Origin: Pseudomonadota bacterium
GTDB taxonomy: Bacteria; Pseudomonadota; Alphaproteobacteria; Rhizobiales; Xanthobacteraceae
Length of the DNA: 64,000 nucleotides
Direction of reading: 5' to 3'
Assembly (NCBI GenBank): GCA_018240595.1
Contig: JAFEFL010000004.1
Coordinates: forward strand, 62,001-126,000
Under the pieces are notes generated by a model. That model saw only the letters and a list, made by a program, of their open reading frames with translations. It was not told the DNA's origin and did no database searches. The translations under genes were made by a program, and so were the position numbers. Positions 16,927 through 24,642 of the stretch are shown here, one piece after another. Numbering within the stretch: the first letter of the stretch is position 1; every line of letters begins with the position of its first letter.

Positions 16927-17979
16927 ATGCCATCACCTCAGGTGGCGCTGATGGCGATGGCGACAGCGGTTCCGCCGCACAGGTTGGAACAAGCCGCCAT
17001 CGCATCGCTGGCGCGCCGCATTTATGCGCGCAGCCTGGCGCGCTATCCGCAACTCGCCGGCGTCTATGTCAATGCCGGCATCGAGCAGCGTTATTCGGCG
17101 CGTCCGCTCGATTGGTTCGAGACGACGCATGACTGGCCGGAACGCACGCGAGCCTATCTCGTCGGCGCACGTGCCTTGTTTCTCGATGCCGCGGGCAACG
17201 CGCTGTTGCGCGCGGGCCTGCGCGCCCGCGACGTCGATACCATCGTCACGGTGTCTTCGACAGGCATCGCCACGCCGAGTCTCGAAGCGTTGGTTGCCGC
17301 CGAGATGGGCTTTCGCCCCGATGTATTGCGCGTGCCGGTGTTCGGGCGCGGCTGCGCCGGCGGCGTGGTGGGGCTGTCGCTCGGCGCGCGGCTGGCGCAG
17401 GCCCGGCCCGGTGAAGTCGTTCTCGTCGTCGTGGTCGAACTGTGCACGCTCGCCTTTCGCGGCGATCGCTCGACCAAGGCCGACGTGATCTCGTCGGCGC
17501 TGTTCGGCGACGGCGCCGCGGCGCTTGTGCTGCGCGCCGGCGATCACGGCAAAGGCGTCATCATCAGCGACACAGCCGAGCACACCTGGCCGTCAACGCT
17601 CGACATCATGGGCTGGACCGTTGACCCGGCAGGCTTCGGCGTCGTGCTTTCGCGGTCGCTGCCGCGCTTCATCGAACAGCGGCTAGCGGCGCCCGTTCGG
17701 CGATTCGTCAAGCGTGCGCGGCTCGCCGCGCCGCAACTCGTCCTTCACCCGGGCGGCGCCAAGGTGCTTGAAGCGGTCGAGGGCGCGCTGGCGCTGCAGA
17801 CCGGAACGTTGCGTGACGAGCGCGAGGTGCTGCGCACGCACGGCAACATGTCCGCGCCGACGGTTTTGTTCGTGCTTGAGCGAGCCCTGCGGCGCGGCTT
17901 GCGTGGGCAGGCTTTGCTCGCGGCCATGGGACCGGGCTTCACGATCTCGATGGCGGCGCTCGAGGGCGGCCATGGGTAA
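16927..17979 (+). CDS. Type III polyketide synthase
   Basis: Homodimeric chalcone-synthase-like enzyme of 350 residues that extends an acyl-CoA starter with malonyl-CoA and cyclises the product to a pyrone or resorcinol. The catalytic triad is complete: Cys143 in GRGCAGG, His274 in LHPGGAKV, and Asn307 in HGNMSAP. 'FGDGAAALVLR' and the C-terminal 'MGPGFTISMAALEG' also fit. The ATG at 16927 has GAGGA upstream. The gene overlaps the next by 8 bases. In Bacillus and Streptomyces similar pairs (BpsA/BpsB, SrsA/SrsB) make methylated alkylpyrones or alkylresorcinols; the same kind of product is inferred here. Confidence 0.93.
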   Translation: MPSPQVALMAMATAVPPHRLEQAAIASLARRIYARSLARYPQLAGVYVNAGIEQRYSARPLDWFETTHDWPERTRAYLVGARALFLDAAGNALLRAGLRARDVDTIVTVSSTGIATPSLEALVAAEMGFRPDVLRVPVFGRGCAGGVVGLSLGARLAQARPGEVVLVVVVELCTLAFRGDRSTKADVISSALFGDGAAALVLRAGDHGKGVIISDTAEHTWPSTLDIMGWTVDPAGFGVVLSRSLPRFIEQRLAAPVRRFVKRARLAAPQLVLHPGGAKVLEAVEGALALQTGTLRDEREVLRTHGNMSAPTVLFVLERALRRGLRGQALLAAMGPGFTISMAALEGGHG

Positions 17980-18520
17980 TGGTGTTTGGCTGGTCGGTTT
18001 CCTGGCGGCGCAACGGCTCGCCGAACTCGCGCTGGCCCGGCGCAACACGACACGGCTCAAAGCCGAAGGCGCGGTCGAATTCGGCGCCGGGCATTATCCG
18101 GTCATGGTGGCGCTGCATTCGGCTTGGTGGCTGGCGCTCGCGGGGTTCGGCCATGATCGGCCGGTGAATCTCGGGTGGCTCGCCGTGTTCGTCGCGCTCC
18201 AGGCCGCCCGGATTTGGGTGATCGCCAGCCTCGGGCGGCGCTGGACGACGCGGGTGCTGGTGCTCCCCGGAGCGCGGCCGGTCGCCCAAGGGCCATATCG
18301 TTGGCTGCGCCATCCCAATTACGCGATTGTCGTCCTGGAAATCGCCGTGGTTCCCCTGGCGCTCGGCCTGCCGGGCGTGGCGCTGGTCTTCTCGGCCGCC
18401 AATGCGGCGCTGCTGGCCTGGCGAATCAGTTTGGAAAACAGGGCCTTGGCCTGGGCGGCGGGGGCCACGAAGCAATTGCTGCCGTCACACTTGCCAACGG
18501 ATACCCAAGACGATAGCTAG
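17972..18520 (+). CDS. Isoprenylcysteine carboxyl methyltransferase-like membrane methyltransferase
   Basis: A 182-residue inner-membrane protein with four to five hydrophobic segments. The C-terminal part 'GPYRWLRHPNYAIVVLEIAVVPLALG' carries the RHPNY motif of the ICMT family that binds S-adenosylmethionine, and 'NRALAW' follows it. The start ATG lies within the end of the type III PKS gene, so the two are translationally coupled. By analogy with BpsB/SrsB-type partners it probably O-methylates the lipid-like PKS product at the membrane. Confidence 0.88.
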   Translation: MGNGVWLVGFLAAQRLAELALARRNTTRLKAEGAVEFGAGHYPVMVALHSAWWLALAGFGHDRPVNLGWLAVFVALQAARIWVIASLGRRWTTRVLVLPGARPVAQGPYRWLRHPNYAIVVLEIAVVPLALGLPGVALVFSAANAALLAWRISLENRALAWAAGATKQLLPSHLPTDTQDDS

Positions 18521-18556
18521 TGCCCCGTCCCGCCCGGCTACCCGGCGGCGACATCA

Positions 18557-18633
18557 GCGCCCGTAGCTCAGCTGGATAGAGCACCAGACTACGAATCTGG
18601 GGGTCAGAGGTTCGAATCCTTTCGGGCGCGCCA
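18557..18633 (+). tRNA. tRNA-Arg (anticodon ACG)
   Basis: A 77-base cloverleaf: acceptor GCGCCCG pairs with CGGGCGC, the D arm contains AGCTCAGCTGGATAGAGC, the anticodon stem CCAGA/TCTGG encloses loop CTACGAA with anticodon ACG, and the T arm has GGTTCGAATCC. The 3' CCA is encoded. It follows the methyltransferase gene by 36 bases. Confidence 0.97.
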
Positions 18634-18678
18634 CCACTTAGCTCACTCTTTTCCAAAAATGCCTTTCGCGTTTCGTTC

Positions 18679-19569
18679 TCAATCTGCCGGCACCGATGCC
18701 CGCAATAGCGCCTCGGCCTTGTCGACGTCGATCTTGGCGCCCAAGGCCACTTTGTTCTGCCGCAGCAGGTCGATCGCAACGTCCGTCAGACAATAAAGCT
18801 CGCAGACGATGATGAACTTGATCAGCCGGTCGACCGGCACCTCGGGCTGCGGCTTGCGCGCGCGTATTTCGGGACCGCAGAACAGCACATCGTAGGTGTT
18901 CGCCTGACCGACATACATCCCAGGCACTTCGACGCGCGGCCACCGGAAAAAGCCAAGGTCGAACCCTTCAAGGCCGAGCGGTTCGAGGCGGTCATAGATT
19001 TCGACGAAGTGAGAGCGCGGCCACCAAGGATGCTGGAAAAGCGATGTTTCCGTTTCGAGGGCGAACGGTTTTGCCTCAGCGAAAAACTTCTTGGCGCCGT
19101 CGATGACCTCGATCTCGAAGCCTTCGCAATCAAGCTTGATCGCGTCAGCGCGTGGCACGGTGCCGTCGGCCCATAGCGTGTCGAGCCTGCGGATTGTGGC
19201 TGAGTGCCAGTTGTCGGGGATATTGCCGGCGGCGTCGCGGCCGATGTCTGACGGTGATGCGACCTTTGGAAGGAAGGCCGAGCCGAATGCGTTGGCGGTC
19301 TGCTCGAACAGGCGCTCGCCATCCTCGTTGCCGAGGCCGATCTGAAAATAGCGACGATGGGCGTTGCCGCTGTCTTTCGCGGCAAGCTCCGAAATCACGC
19401 TCTCGATTGGGTCAAAGCCGGTTAGGTCAAGATGATCGCCCAGGTGCGTCCATCGGCGGTGAACGCCGCCCTGCACGCCGACGTCGATCAAATAGAATCG
19501 CTCGCGCAAGTGGCCGTTGCTGCAGACGGACCTTGTAAAGTGAGCTACGTCTGGTTCCCGGTGTGCCAT
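18679..19569 (-). CDS. FkbM-family methyltransferase
   Basis: S-adenosylmethionine-dependent O-methyltransferase-like protein of 296 residues. The glycine motif 'YLIDVGVQGGV' (about 27-37), the acidic residue in 'LTGFDPIESV', and 'DAIKLDCEGFEIEVIDGAK' are characteristic of FkbM proteins, which often methylate sugars in surface glycans. The last 50 residues are extra and helical. Codon use is somewhat less GC-biased than in neighbours, and it lies alone beside a tRNA gene, so recent acquisition is possible, but no integrase or repeated tRNA end is seen. Confidence 0.88.
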   Translation of the reverse strand: MAHREPDVAHFTRSVCSNGHLRERFYLIDVGVQGGVHRRWTHLGDHLDLTGFDPIESVISELAAKDSGNAHRRYFQIGLGNEDGERLFEQTANAFGSAFLPKVASPSDIGRDAAGNIPDNWHSATIRRLDTLWADGTVPRADAIKLDCEGFEIEVIDGAKKFFAEAKPFALETETSLFQHPWWPRSHFVEIYDRLEPLGLEGFDLGFFRWPRVEVPGMYVGQANTYDVLFCGPEIRARKPQPEVPVDRLIKFIIVCELYCLTDVAIDLLRQNKVALGAKIDVDKAEALLRASVPAD

Positions 19570-19706
19570 TTTTCTTTTCGTTTGTGCGCAATTCCTCCGT
19601 CCAGAAGTTCAACACAAATACCACCGAAAGTATAGGCCGATAAAAAACTAAACCTTAGAGGGTCGTTCGCCGCGATCGGCCGGACAAGAACGCGCAAGAG
19701 GGACGC

Positions 19707-20165
19707 ATGAGTGCTGAGGCAAAGCTGAAGGCGATGAACCTGGTGTTGCCAACGGCGGCGCCGCCGATCGCAACTTATGTCCGCTTCAAAACGGTCGGCG
19801 ACCTGATCTTCCTGTCGGGGCAAGGGCCGCGACGGCCCGACGGTTCGATGCCGGTGGGTATTGTCGGCAAGGATTTCACAGTCGAACAGGCCTGTGAGTT
19901 CGCGCGCACAACGGGGCTGGGGCTGCTCTCGGCGATGAAGGATGCCTGCGGATCGCTGGACAAAGTTGAAGTCGTCAAGGTTCTCGGCATGGTCAATGCC
20001 GCACCGGGCTTCACGGACCATCCGCGTGTCATCAACGGCTGTTCGGATCTGCTTGTCGCCGTTCTTGGCGACAACGGCCGTCACGCGCGGTCCGCGGTTG
20101 GCATGGGCTCGCTACCGGGCAACATGCCTGTCGAGATCGAAGCGATTATCCGGAAACTGCCCTAG
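19707..20165 (+). CDS. RidA/YjgF-family protein
   Basis: A 152-residue protein of the RidA/YjgF superfamily, trimeric in known members, which hydrolyse reactive enamine/imine intermediates. 'VGDLIFLSGQGPRRPDG' and 'HARSAVGMGSLPGNMPVEIEAII' match the family; the arginine of the ARS motif and the following glutamate that bind the carboxylate in active RidA are kept. It is about 20 residues longer at the N-terminus than classic RidA and fits the YjgF-like subgroup often found with catabolic genes. ATG at 19707 is preceded by AGAGGGACGC. Confidence 0.9.
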   Translation: MSAEAKLKAMNLVLPTAAPPIATYVRFKTVGDLIFLSGQGPRRPDGSMPVGIVGKDFTVEQACEFARTTGLGLLSAMKDACGSLDKVEVVKVLGMVNAAPGFTDHPRVINGCSDLLVAVLGDNGRHARSAVGMGSLPGNMPVEIEAIIRKLP

Positions 20166-20248
20166 ATCGTTCGCCGATTTGTCGGAACGCCTTGCGGCAT
20201 GTTCGCTACCGGGAAATTCGGCGGCCATGGCGGGCACAAGGCGTAACG

Positions 20249-20947
20249 TCAGGCCCGCCCTGCCGCGCTTTCATTGTTGCCGTTCTCGTGCGCGGCCAGG
20301 CCGCGGACGCTGTCGATCTCCGCGAAGCCGGCCTTGAGGATTTCCTCGCGCTTGTGCCGCAGATGCGCGCGCAGGATATGCGCGAGCCCCGTGCCGTCGC
20401 GCCGCTGCAACGCATTGAGGATCGCGTCGTGCTCCTGGATCGCGATGGCCCAGCGCGGTGGCGTCATCGGCGTCAGGTAGCGCGCGCGCCGGATGCGCGC
20501 CGTCACGGAATCATAAAGCCCGGACAGCACCGGATTGCAGGCCGCGGCGACGATGCCCTCGTGGATCTGCCGGTTGCGCCGGTAATACTGGGCGAGATCG
20601 CCGTCGCGGTAGTTCGCGACCATCGCATGATGCGCCTCGGCGATCTCCTTGATCTGCTCGTCCGTGATGCGCTCGCAGGCGAGTTCGCCGGCCAGCGCCT
20701 CGAGGCCCTGGCACACCTCGAACAGGTCGTGCACGTCCTTGTCGGTCAGGCGGGCAGCGCGCGAGCCGCGGTTCGGCAGCAGCAGCACGAGGCCTTCGGC
20801 GGCGAGAACCTTCAATGCCTCGCGCAGCGGCGTGCGTGAAATCTTCAGCTTGAGGCAGAGTTCGCGCTCCGGAATGCGGGCCCCGGGCGGCACTTCGCCT
20901 TCCAGCAACATGTCCCGCAGACGGGACACAACCTCCTCATGCAGCAT
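20249..20947 (-). CDS. GntR-family transcriptional regulator (FCD type)
   Basis: A 232-residue repressor-type regulator. Residues about 3-70 form the winged helix-turn-helix ('ERELCLKLKISRTPLREALKVLAAEGLVLLLPNRGSR'), and residues about 75-210 the helical FCD ligand domain with candidate metal-binding histidines in 'NRQIHEGIV' and 'RAHLRHKRE'. It is divergent from the crotonase-CoA transferase-tctCBA operon, so it most likely controls that operon and itself in response to a pathway acid or CoA ester. A perfect palindrome in the shared spacer (21034-21047) is a candidate binding site. Confidence 0.92.
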   Translation of the reverse strand: MLHEEVVSRLRDMLLEGEVPPGARIPERELCLKLKISRTPLREALKVLAAEGLVLLLPNRGSRAARLTDKDVHDLFEVCQGLEALAGELACERITDEQIKEIAEAHHAMVANYRDGDLAQYYRRNRQIHEGIVAAACNPVLSGLYDSVTARIRRARYLTPMTPPRWAIAIQEHDAILNALQRRDGTGLAHILRAHLRHKREEILKAGFAEIDSVRGLAAHENGNNESAAGRA

Positions 20948-21019
20948 CGGAATCTGGCATCCCCGGCCGATTTTGCATTCAATTAGGAACTATATACGGA
21001 AATATCCGGCCATTGTCTC

Positions 21020-21048
21020 TTGAATAATCCGTGTTTTGAATTCAAAAT
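21020..21048 (+). promoter_or_regulatory. Candidate promoter overlapped by a 14-base palindrome
   Basis: TTGAAT (21020-21025) and CAAAAT (21043-21048) are spaced by 17 bases and could serve as a weak sigma-70 promoter for the crotonase operon. The perfect palindrome TTTTGAATTCAAAA (21034-21047) covers the spacer and most of the -10 box, as expected for a repressor operator. A second AT-rich patch with CGGA-N4-TCCG lies at about 20997-21008. Confidence 0.5.
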
Positions 21049-21077
21049 TGTGAGAATTCTAGGGTAGGAAACAAAAA

Positions 21078-21875
21078 ATGGATCAGCCGCTGTCCGGCGC
21101 CGACGACCTTCTTTTCGAGATCAGGGGAGGCATCGGCTGGGTCACCTTCAACCGGCCCCAGGCGCGCAACGCCTTCACTTTCGCGATGTACGAGCGTCTC
21201 GCCGAGGTCTGCGAGCAGGCCAATGCCGACCGCGCGATCAAGGCCATCGTGTTCCAGGGCGCCGGCGACAAGGCTTTCGCCTCCGGCACCGACATCAACC
21301 AGTTCCGCGCCTTCAAGACGCCGCAGGATGCGCTCGATTACGAGGGCCGCATCGACCGCGTCCTCACCAAGCTCGAGCAGTGCCGCGTGCCGACCATCGC
21401 CGCGATCTCCGGCGCCTGTACCGGCGGCGGCGCCGGCATCGCCGCCTGCTGCGATCTGCGCATCGGCACCAAAACGACCAAGGTCGGCTTCCCGATCGCG
21501 CGCACGCTCGGCAACTGCCTGTCGATGTCGAACATCAGCCGCCTCACGGCGCTGATCGGCCCGGCGCGCGTCAAGGACGTCATTTTCACCGCGCGCCTGA
21601 TCGGCGCGGAAGAGGCGGCCCATGTCGGCCTGCTGCACGAGGTCGTCGAAGACCATCCAGCGCTGATGCAGCGTGCCGACGAATTGTCGAAGACGATTGC
21701 CGGCCATGCGCCGCTGACTCTGGCCGCGACCAAACAGGCGCTGGCGCGGCTGCAGAAGCGTCTGACGCGCGAGGAAGGCGAGGACCTCATCGTCAGTTGC
21801 TACATGAGCCAGGATTTCCGCGAGGGCATGGACGCCTTCCTCAACAAGCGCGCGCCGCAGTGGAAGGGCGAGTGA
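21078..21875 (+). CDS. Crotonase-fold CoA enzyme (annotated class: enoyl-CoA hydratase/isomerase)
   Basis: A 265-residue crotonase-family enzyme acting on an acyl-CoA. The oxyanion-hole region 'DKAFASGTDINQF' and 'GACTGGGAGIAACCDLRI' are clear. The two catalytic glutamates of classical hydratase are absent: the first position is glycine in GGGAGIA and the second is isoleucine in FPIARTLGN. The reaction is therefore uncertain (isomerase, decarboxylase, hydrolase and C-C lyase activities occur in this fold). AGGAAAC precedes the ATG. It is the first gene of the operon with the CoA-transferase and tctCBA. Residue patterns closely match the crotonase at 45423. Confidence 0.93.
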   Translation: MDQPLSGADDLLFEIRGGIGWVTFNRPQARNAFTFAMYERLAEVCEQANADRAIKAIVFQGAGDKAFASGTDINQFRAFKTPQDALDYEGRIDRVLTKLEQCRVPTIAAISGACTGGGAGIAACCDLRIGTKTTKVGFPIARTLGNCLSMSNISRLTALIGPARVKDVIFTARLIGAEEAAHVGLLHEVVEDHPALMQRADELSKTIAGHAPLTLAATKQALARLQKRLTREEGEDLIVSCYMSQDFREGMDAFLNKRAPQWKGE

Positions 21876-21877
21876 CG

Positions 21878-23125
21878 ATGGGGAGCGAACGCCGTCCGCA
21901 GGGGCCGCTCGCCGGCCTCAAGGTTGTCGATCTGACGCATGTCATGGCGGGGCCGACCTGCACCTTGATGCTCGCCGACATGGGCGCCGAGGTGATCAAG
22001 ATCGAGAAGACGCCGAAGGGTGACGACACGCGCTACTCGGTGCCGCCGAAGATCGGCGACGAAGCCGCCTCGTTCCTGATGATGAACCGCAACAAGCGCG
22101 GCGTCGTCATCGACCTCAAGACCGAGGGCGGCGCGGCGATATTGCGCCGGCTGATCGCCAAGGCCGACGTGCTGGTCGAGAACTTCGCTCCCGGCGTGCT
22201 CGAGCGCCTCGGCTTCGGCTACGAGACGATGCACAAGGAATTCCCCGGCCTCATCTATTGCTCGCTGTCCGGCTTCGGCCGTACCGGGCCCTACAAGGAT
22301 CGTCGCGGCTTCGACCTCGTCGCGCAGGCGATGAGCGGCATCATGAGCTTCACCGGCGAGCGCCCCGATGGCCCGCCGGTCAAATGCGGCGCGCCGTTGT
22401 CCGACATCACCGCCGGCATCCTTGCCGCGCTCGGCATTCTGGCAGCCTACACCAACAAGCTGAAGACCGGGCAGGGCCAGTGGGTCGAGACCTCGCTGTT
22501 CGAGGCCGCGCTGGTGCAGACCTACTGGCAATCGGCGATCGCGCTGGCGACCAATGTCGCCCCCAAGGCGATGGGCTCGGCCCATCCGCTCAACGCGCCC
22601 TACCAGGCTTTCGAGGCTTCGGACGGCTGGATCGTCGTCGGGGGCGCCAATCAGAAGCACTGGGGTCTGATGCTTGACGCCATGGGCCTGAGCGACCTCG
22701 CGCAGGATCCGCGCTTCGCTACCGGCGCCGACCGTATGGCGCATCTCAAGGAGCTCGAGGCCGCGCTGATGAAGCGCTACCGCGAGAAGCCGTCGCAATA
22801 CTGGCTCGATGAACTCGACAAGCGCGGCGTGCCCTGCGGTCCGGTCATGAACATGTTGCAGGCGCTGTCCGATCCGCAGACGCTGGCCCGCGACATGGTC
22901 GTCGAGGTCGAGCATGCGACGCTCGGCCCGGTCAAGACCATCGGCCTGCCGCTCAAATTCTCCGAAACACCGGGCAAGGTCAGGAGCGGCGCGCCGCTCT
23001 ACGGTCAGCACACGCGCGAAGTTCTGCGCGAGTATGGCTTCGACGACCAACAGATCAAGGACTTCGAGGAGGAGGGCGCCGTGGTGGCGGCGCCGGAAGA
23101 CAAGACGCGGCAACGCGTCGCCTGA
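21878..23125 (+). CDS. Family III CoA-transferase (CaiB/BaiF type)
   Basis: Moves CoA between a donor CoA ester and a carboxylic acid; 415 residues. 'LAGLKVVDLTHVMAGPTCTLMLADMGAEVIKIE' is the family N-terminus, and the catalytic aspartate is probably Asp176 in 'GAPLSDITAG'. The start lies two bases after the crotonase stop, so the two are tightly coupled. It probably activates the acid imported by the TctABC system encoded next, providing the substrate for the crotonase. The specific acid cannot be told from sequence. Confidence 0.94.
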   Translation: MGSERRPQGPLAGLKVVDLTHVMAGPTCTLMLADMGAEVIKIEKTPKGDDTRYSVPPKIGDEAASFLMMNRNKRGVVIDLKTEGGAAILRRLIAKADVLVENFAPGVLERLGFGYETMHKEFPGLIYCSLSGFGRTGPYKDRRGFDLVAQAMSGIMSFTGERPDGPPVKCGAPLSDITAGILAALGILAAYTNKLKTGQGQWVETSLFEAALVQTYWQSAIALATNVAPKAMGSAHPLNAPYQAFEASDGWIVVGGANQKHWGLMLDAMGLSDLAQDPRFATGADRMAHLKELEAALMKRYREKPSQYWLDELDKRGVPCGPVMNMLQALSDPQTLARDMVVEVEHATLGPVKTIGLPLKFSETPGKVRSGAPLYGQHTREVLREYGFDDQQIKDFEEEGAVVAAPEDKTRQRVA

Positions 23126-23165
23126 AGACGTCAATCGACAAAAAACAAATATCAGGAGGAAATCT

Positions 23166-24161
23166 ATGAACTCTATGACCAAATTGATGATGCTCTCGGG
23201 AGCGGCGCTCGCTCTCACCGCGGCGCAGCCGGCCATGGCCGAGTGGAAGCCGACCAAGCCGATCGAGTTCATCGCCACCGCCGGTCCCGGCGGCGGCACC
23301 GACATCATCGCCCGCACGGTTCAGGGCATCATCACCAAGTACAAGTTCATCGACCAGCCGATCGTGGTGGTGAACAAGGGCGGCGGCAGCGGCGCCGAAG
23401 GTTACACGTACGGCAAGGCGATGGCCGGCGACCCCCACAAGGTCATATTCGGCACCTCGAACGCCTGGCAGCAGCCGATGGTGTCCAAGGTTGCGTTCAA
23501 TTACACCGACCTCACGCCGGTGGCGGCGATGGCGCAGGACGAGTTCCTGATCTGGGTGAAGCAGGATTCGCCGTGGAAGACGGCCGGCGACTATCTCAAG
23601 GCGGCGAAATCGGGCAATCTGAAGATGGGCGGCGCCCAGTCCAAGGACACCGACGAGGTCCTCACGCGCATGATCGAAAAGATCGCCGATGTGAAGATCA
23701 CCTATATCCCGTTCAAGAGCGGCGGCGAGGCCGCGGTGCAGCTCGCCGGCGGCCACATCGACTCGCACGTCAACAATCCGAGCGAGAGCGTCGGCCAGTG
23801 GCGCGGCGGCACGCAGCATCCGATCTGCGTGTTCAGCTCCAAGCGTCTGACCAACACCGACAAGGTGACGGCGACCGAAGGCTGGTCGGACATCCCGACC
23901 TGTGTCGAGCAGGGCCTCAACATCCCGACCTATCAGCAACCGCGCACCGTCTGGCTGCCGGGCAAGGTCACGCCGGAGCAGGCCGCCTTCTATGTCGACG
24001 TGATGAAGAAGGTCGAAGGCACGCCGGAGTGGGCCGACTACATCAAGCGCACCTCGCAGACCAACACCTTCCTCGTCGGCGATGAATTCCAGAAGTTCAT
24101 CAAGGACGACATCGCCCACGTGCATCAGATCGCCCAAGAGCAGGGCTGGCTGGTGAAGTGA
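23166..24161 (+). CDS. Tripartite tricarboxylate transporter substrate-binding protein (TctC type)
   Basis: Periplasmic binding protein of 331 residues with a signal peptide (1 to about 25, ALTAAQPAMAEW). 'KPIEFIATAGPGGGTDIIARTVQ' and 'VVNKGGGSGAEGYTYGKAM' are typical of the TctC/BugT family, which binds carboxylic acids such as citrate or aromatic and dicarboxylic acids. A strong AGGAGG precedes the ATG. It is followed at once by tctB and tctA homologues and preceded by a CoA-transferase, which suggests that its ligand is turned into a CoA ester in the cell. Confidence 0.94.
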   Translation: MNSMTKLMMLSGAALALTAAQPAMAEWKPTKPIEFIATAGPGGGTDIIARTVQGIITKYKFIDQPIVVVNKGGGSGAEGYTYGKAMAGDPHKVIFGTSNAWQQPMVSKVAFNYTDLTPVAAMAQDEFLIWVKQDSPWKTAGDYLKAAKSGNLKMGGAQSKDTDEVLTRMIEKIADVKITYIPFKSGGEAAVQLAGGHIDSHVNNPSESVGQWRGGTQHPICVFSSKRLTNTDKVTATEGWSDIPTCVEQGLNIPTYQQPRTVWLPGKVTPEQAAFYVDVMKKVEGTPEWADYIKRTSQTNTFLVGDEFQKFIKDDIAHVHQIAQEQGWLVK

Positions 24162-24167
24162 AGCGGG

Positions 24168-24635
24168 ATGATCTCGCAACGCCTCATAGAAGTGACGACG
24201 GCGGCCCTGACCGGCTTGTTCGGTGTGGCCGTCGTCGTGTCGAGCATCGATAACGGCATCGGCTGGGGCGAAAAAGGCGTCGACGCCGGCACGTTCCCAC
24301 TGATCGTCGGCTCGGCGATCGCGCTCGGCAGTCTCTACAATCTCGTGCGCGGCGCCCTCGTCGCGCACGAGGTCGCCGTCACCTGGGTGGCGCTGCGCCG
24401 CGTCGCCGGCTTGTTCCTGCCGGCGGCGGTCTTCATCGCGCTCATTCCGGCCCTGGGGATGTACGCGTCCTCGTTCGGCTATGTGCTGGCCACCGTCGGC
24501 TGGCAGCGCAAGCTGCCGCCGTGGAAGACGTTGGCGATCGCGGTAGCCGCGCCGCTTTTCCTCTACGTCGTGTTCGAGAAGCTGTTTGTGGTGTCGCTGC
24601 CGCACGGCGCCTTGTTTGAGATGATGGGATTCTGA
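24168..24635 (+). CDS. Tripartite tricarboxylate transporter small membrane subunit (TctB type)
   Basis: Small membrane subunit of 155 residues with four hydrophobic segments ('ALTGLFGVAVVVSSI', 'FPLIVGSAIALGSLYNLV', 'VAGLFLPAAVFIALIPALGMYASSFGYVLATV', 'LAIAVAAPLFLYVVFEKLFVV'). The pattern 'GVDAGTFPLIVG' after the first helix and the C-terminal 'VVSLPHG' are typical of TctB. It starts 6 bases after the binding-protein gene and works with TctA in the membrane. Confidence 0.9.
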   Translation: MISQRLIEVTTAALTGLFGVAVVVSSIDNGIGWGEKGVDAGTFPLIVGSAIALGSLYNLVRGALVAHEVAVTWVALRRVAGLFLPAAVFIALIPALGMYASSFGYVLATVGWQRKLPPWKTLAIAVAAPLFLYVVFEKLFVVSLPHGALFEMMGF

Positions 24636-24642
24636 AGGATTC

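Noticed and set aside
18557..19569. tRNA-Arg as an integration site for an island starting with the FkbM gene
   Set aside because: No integrase gene and no repeated copy of the tRNA 3' end was seen nearby.
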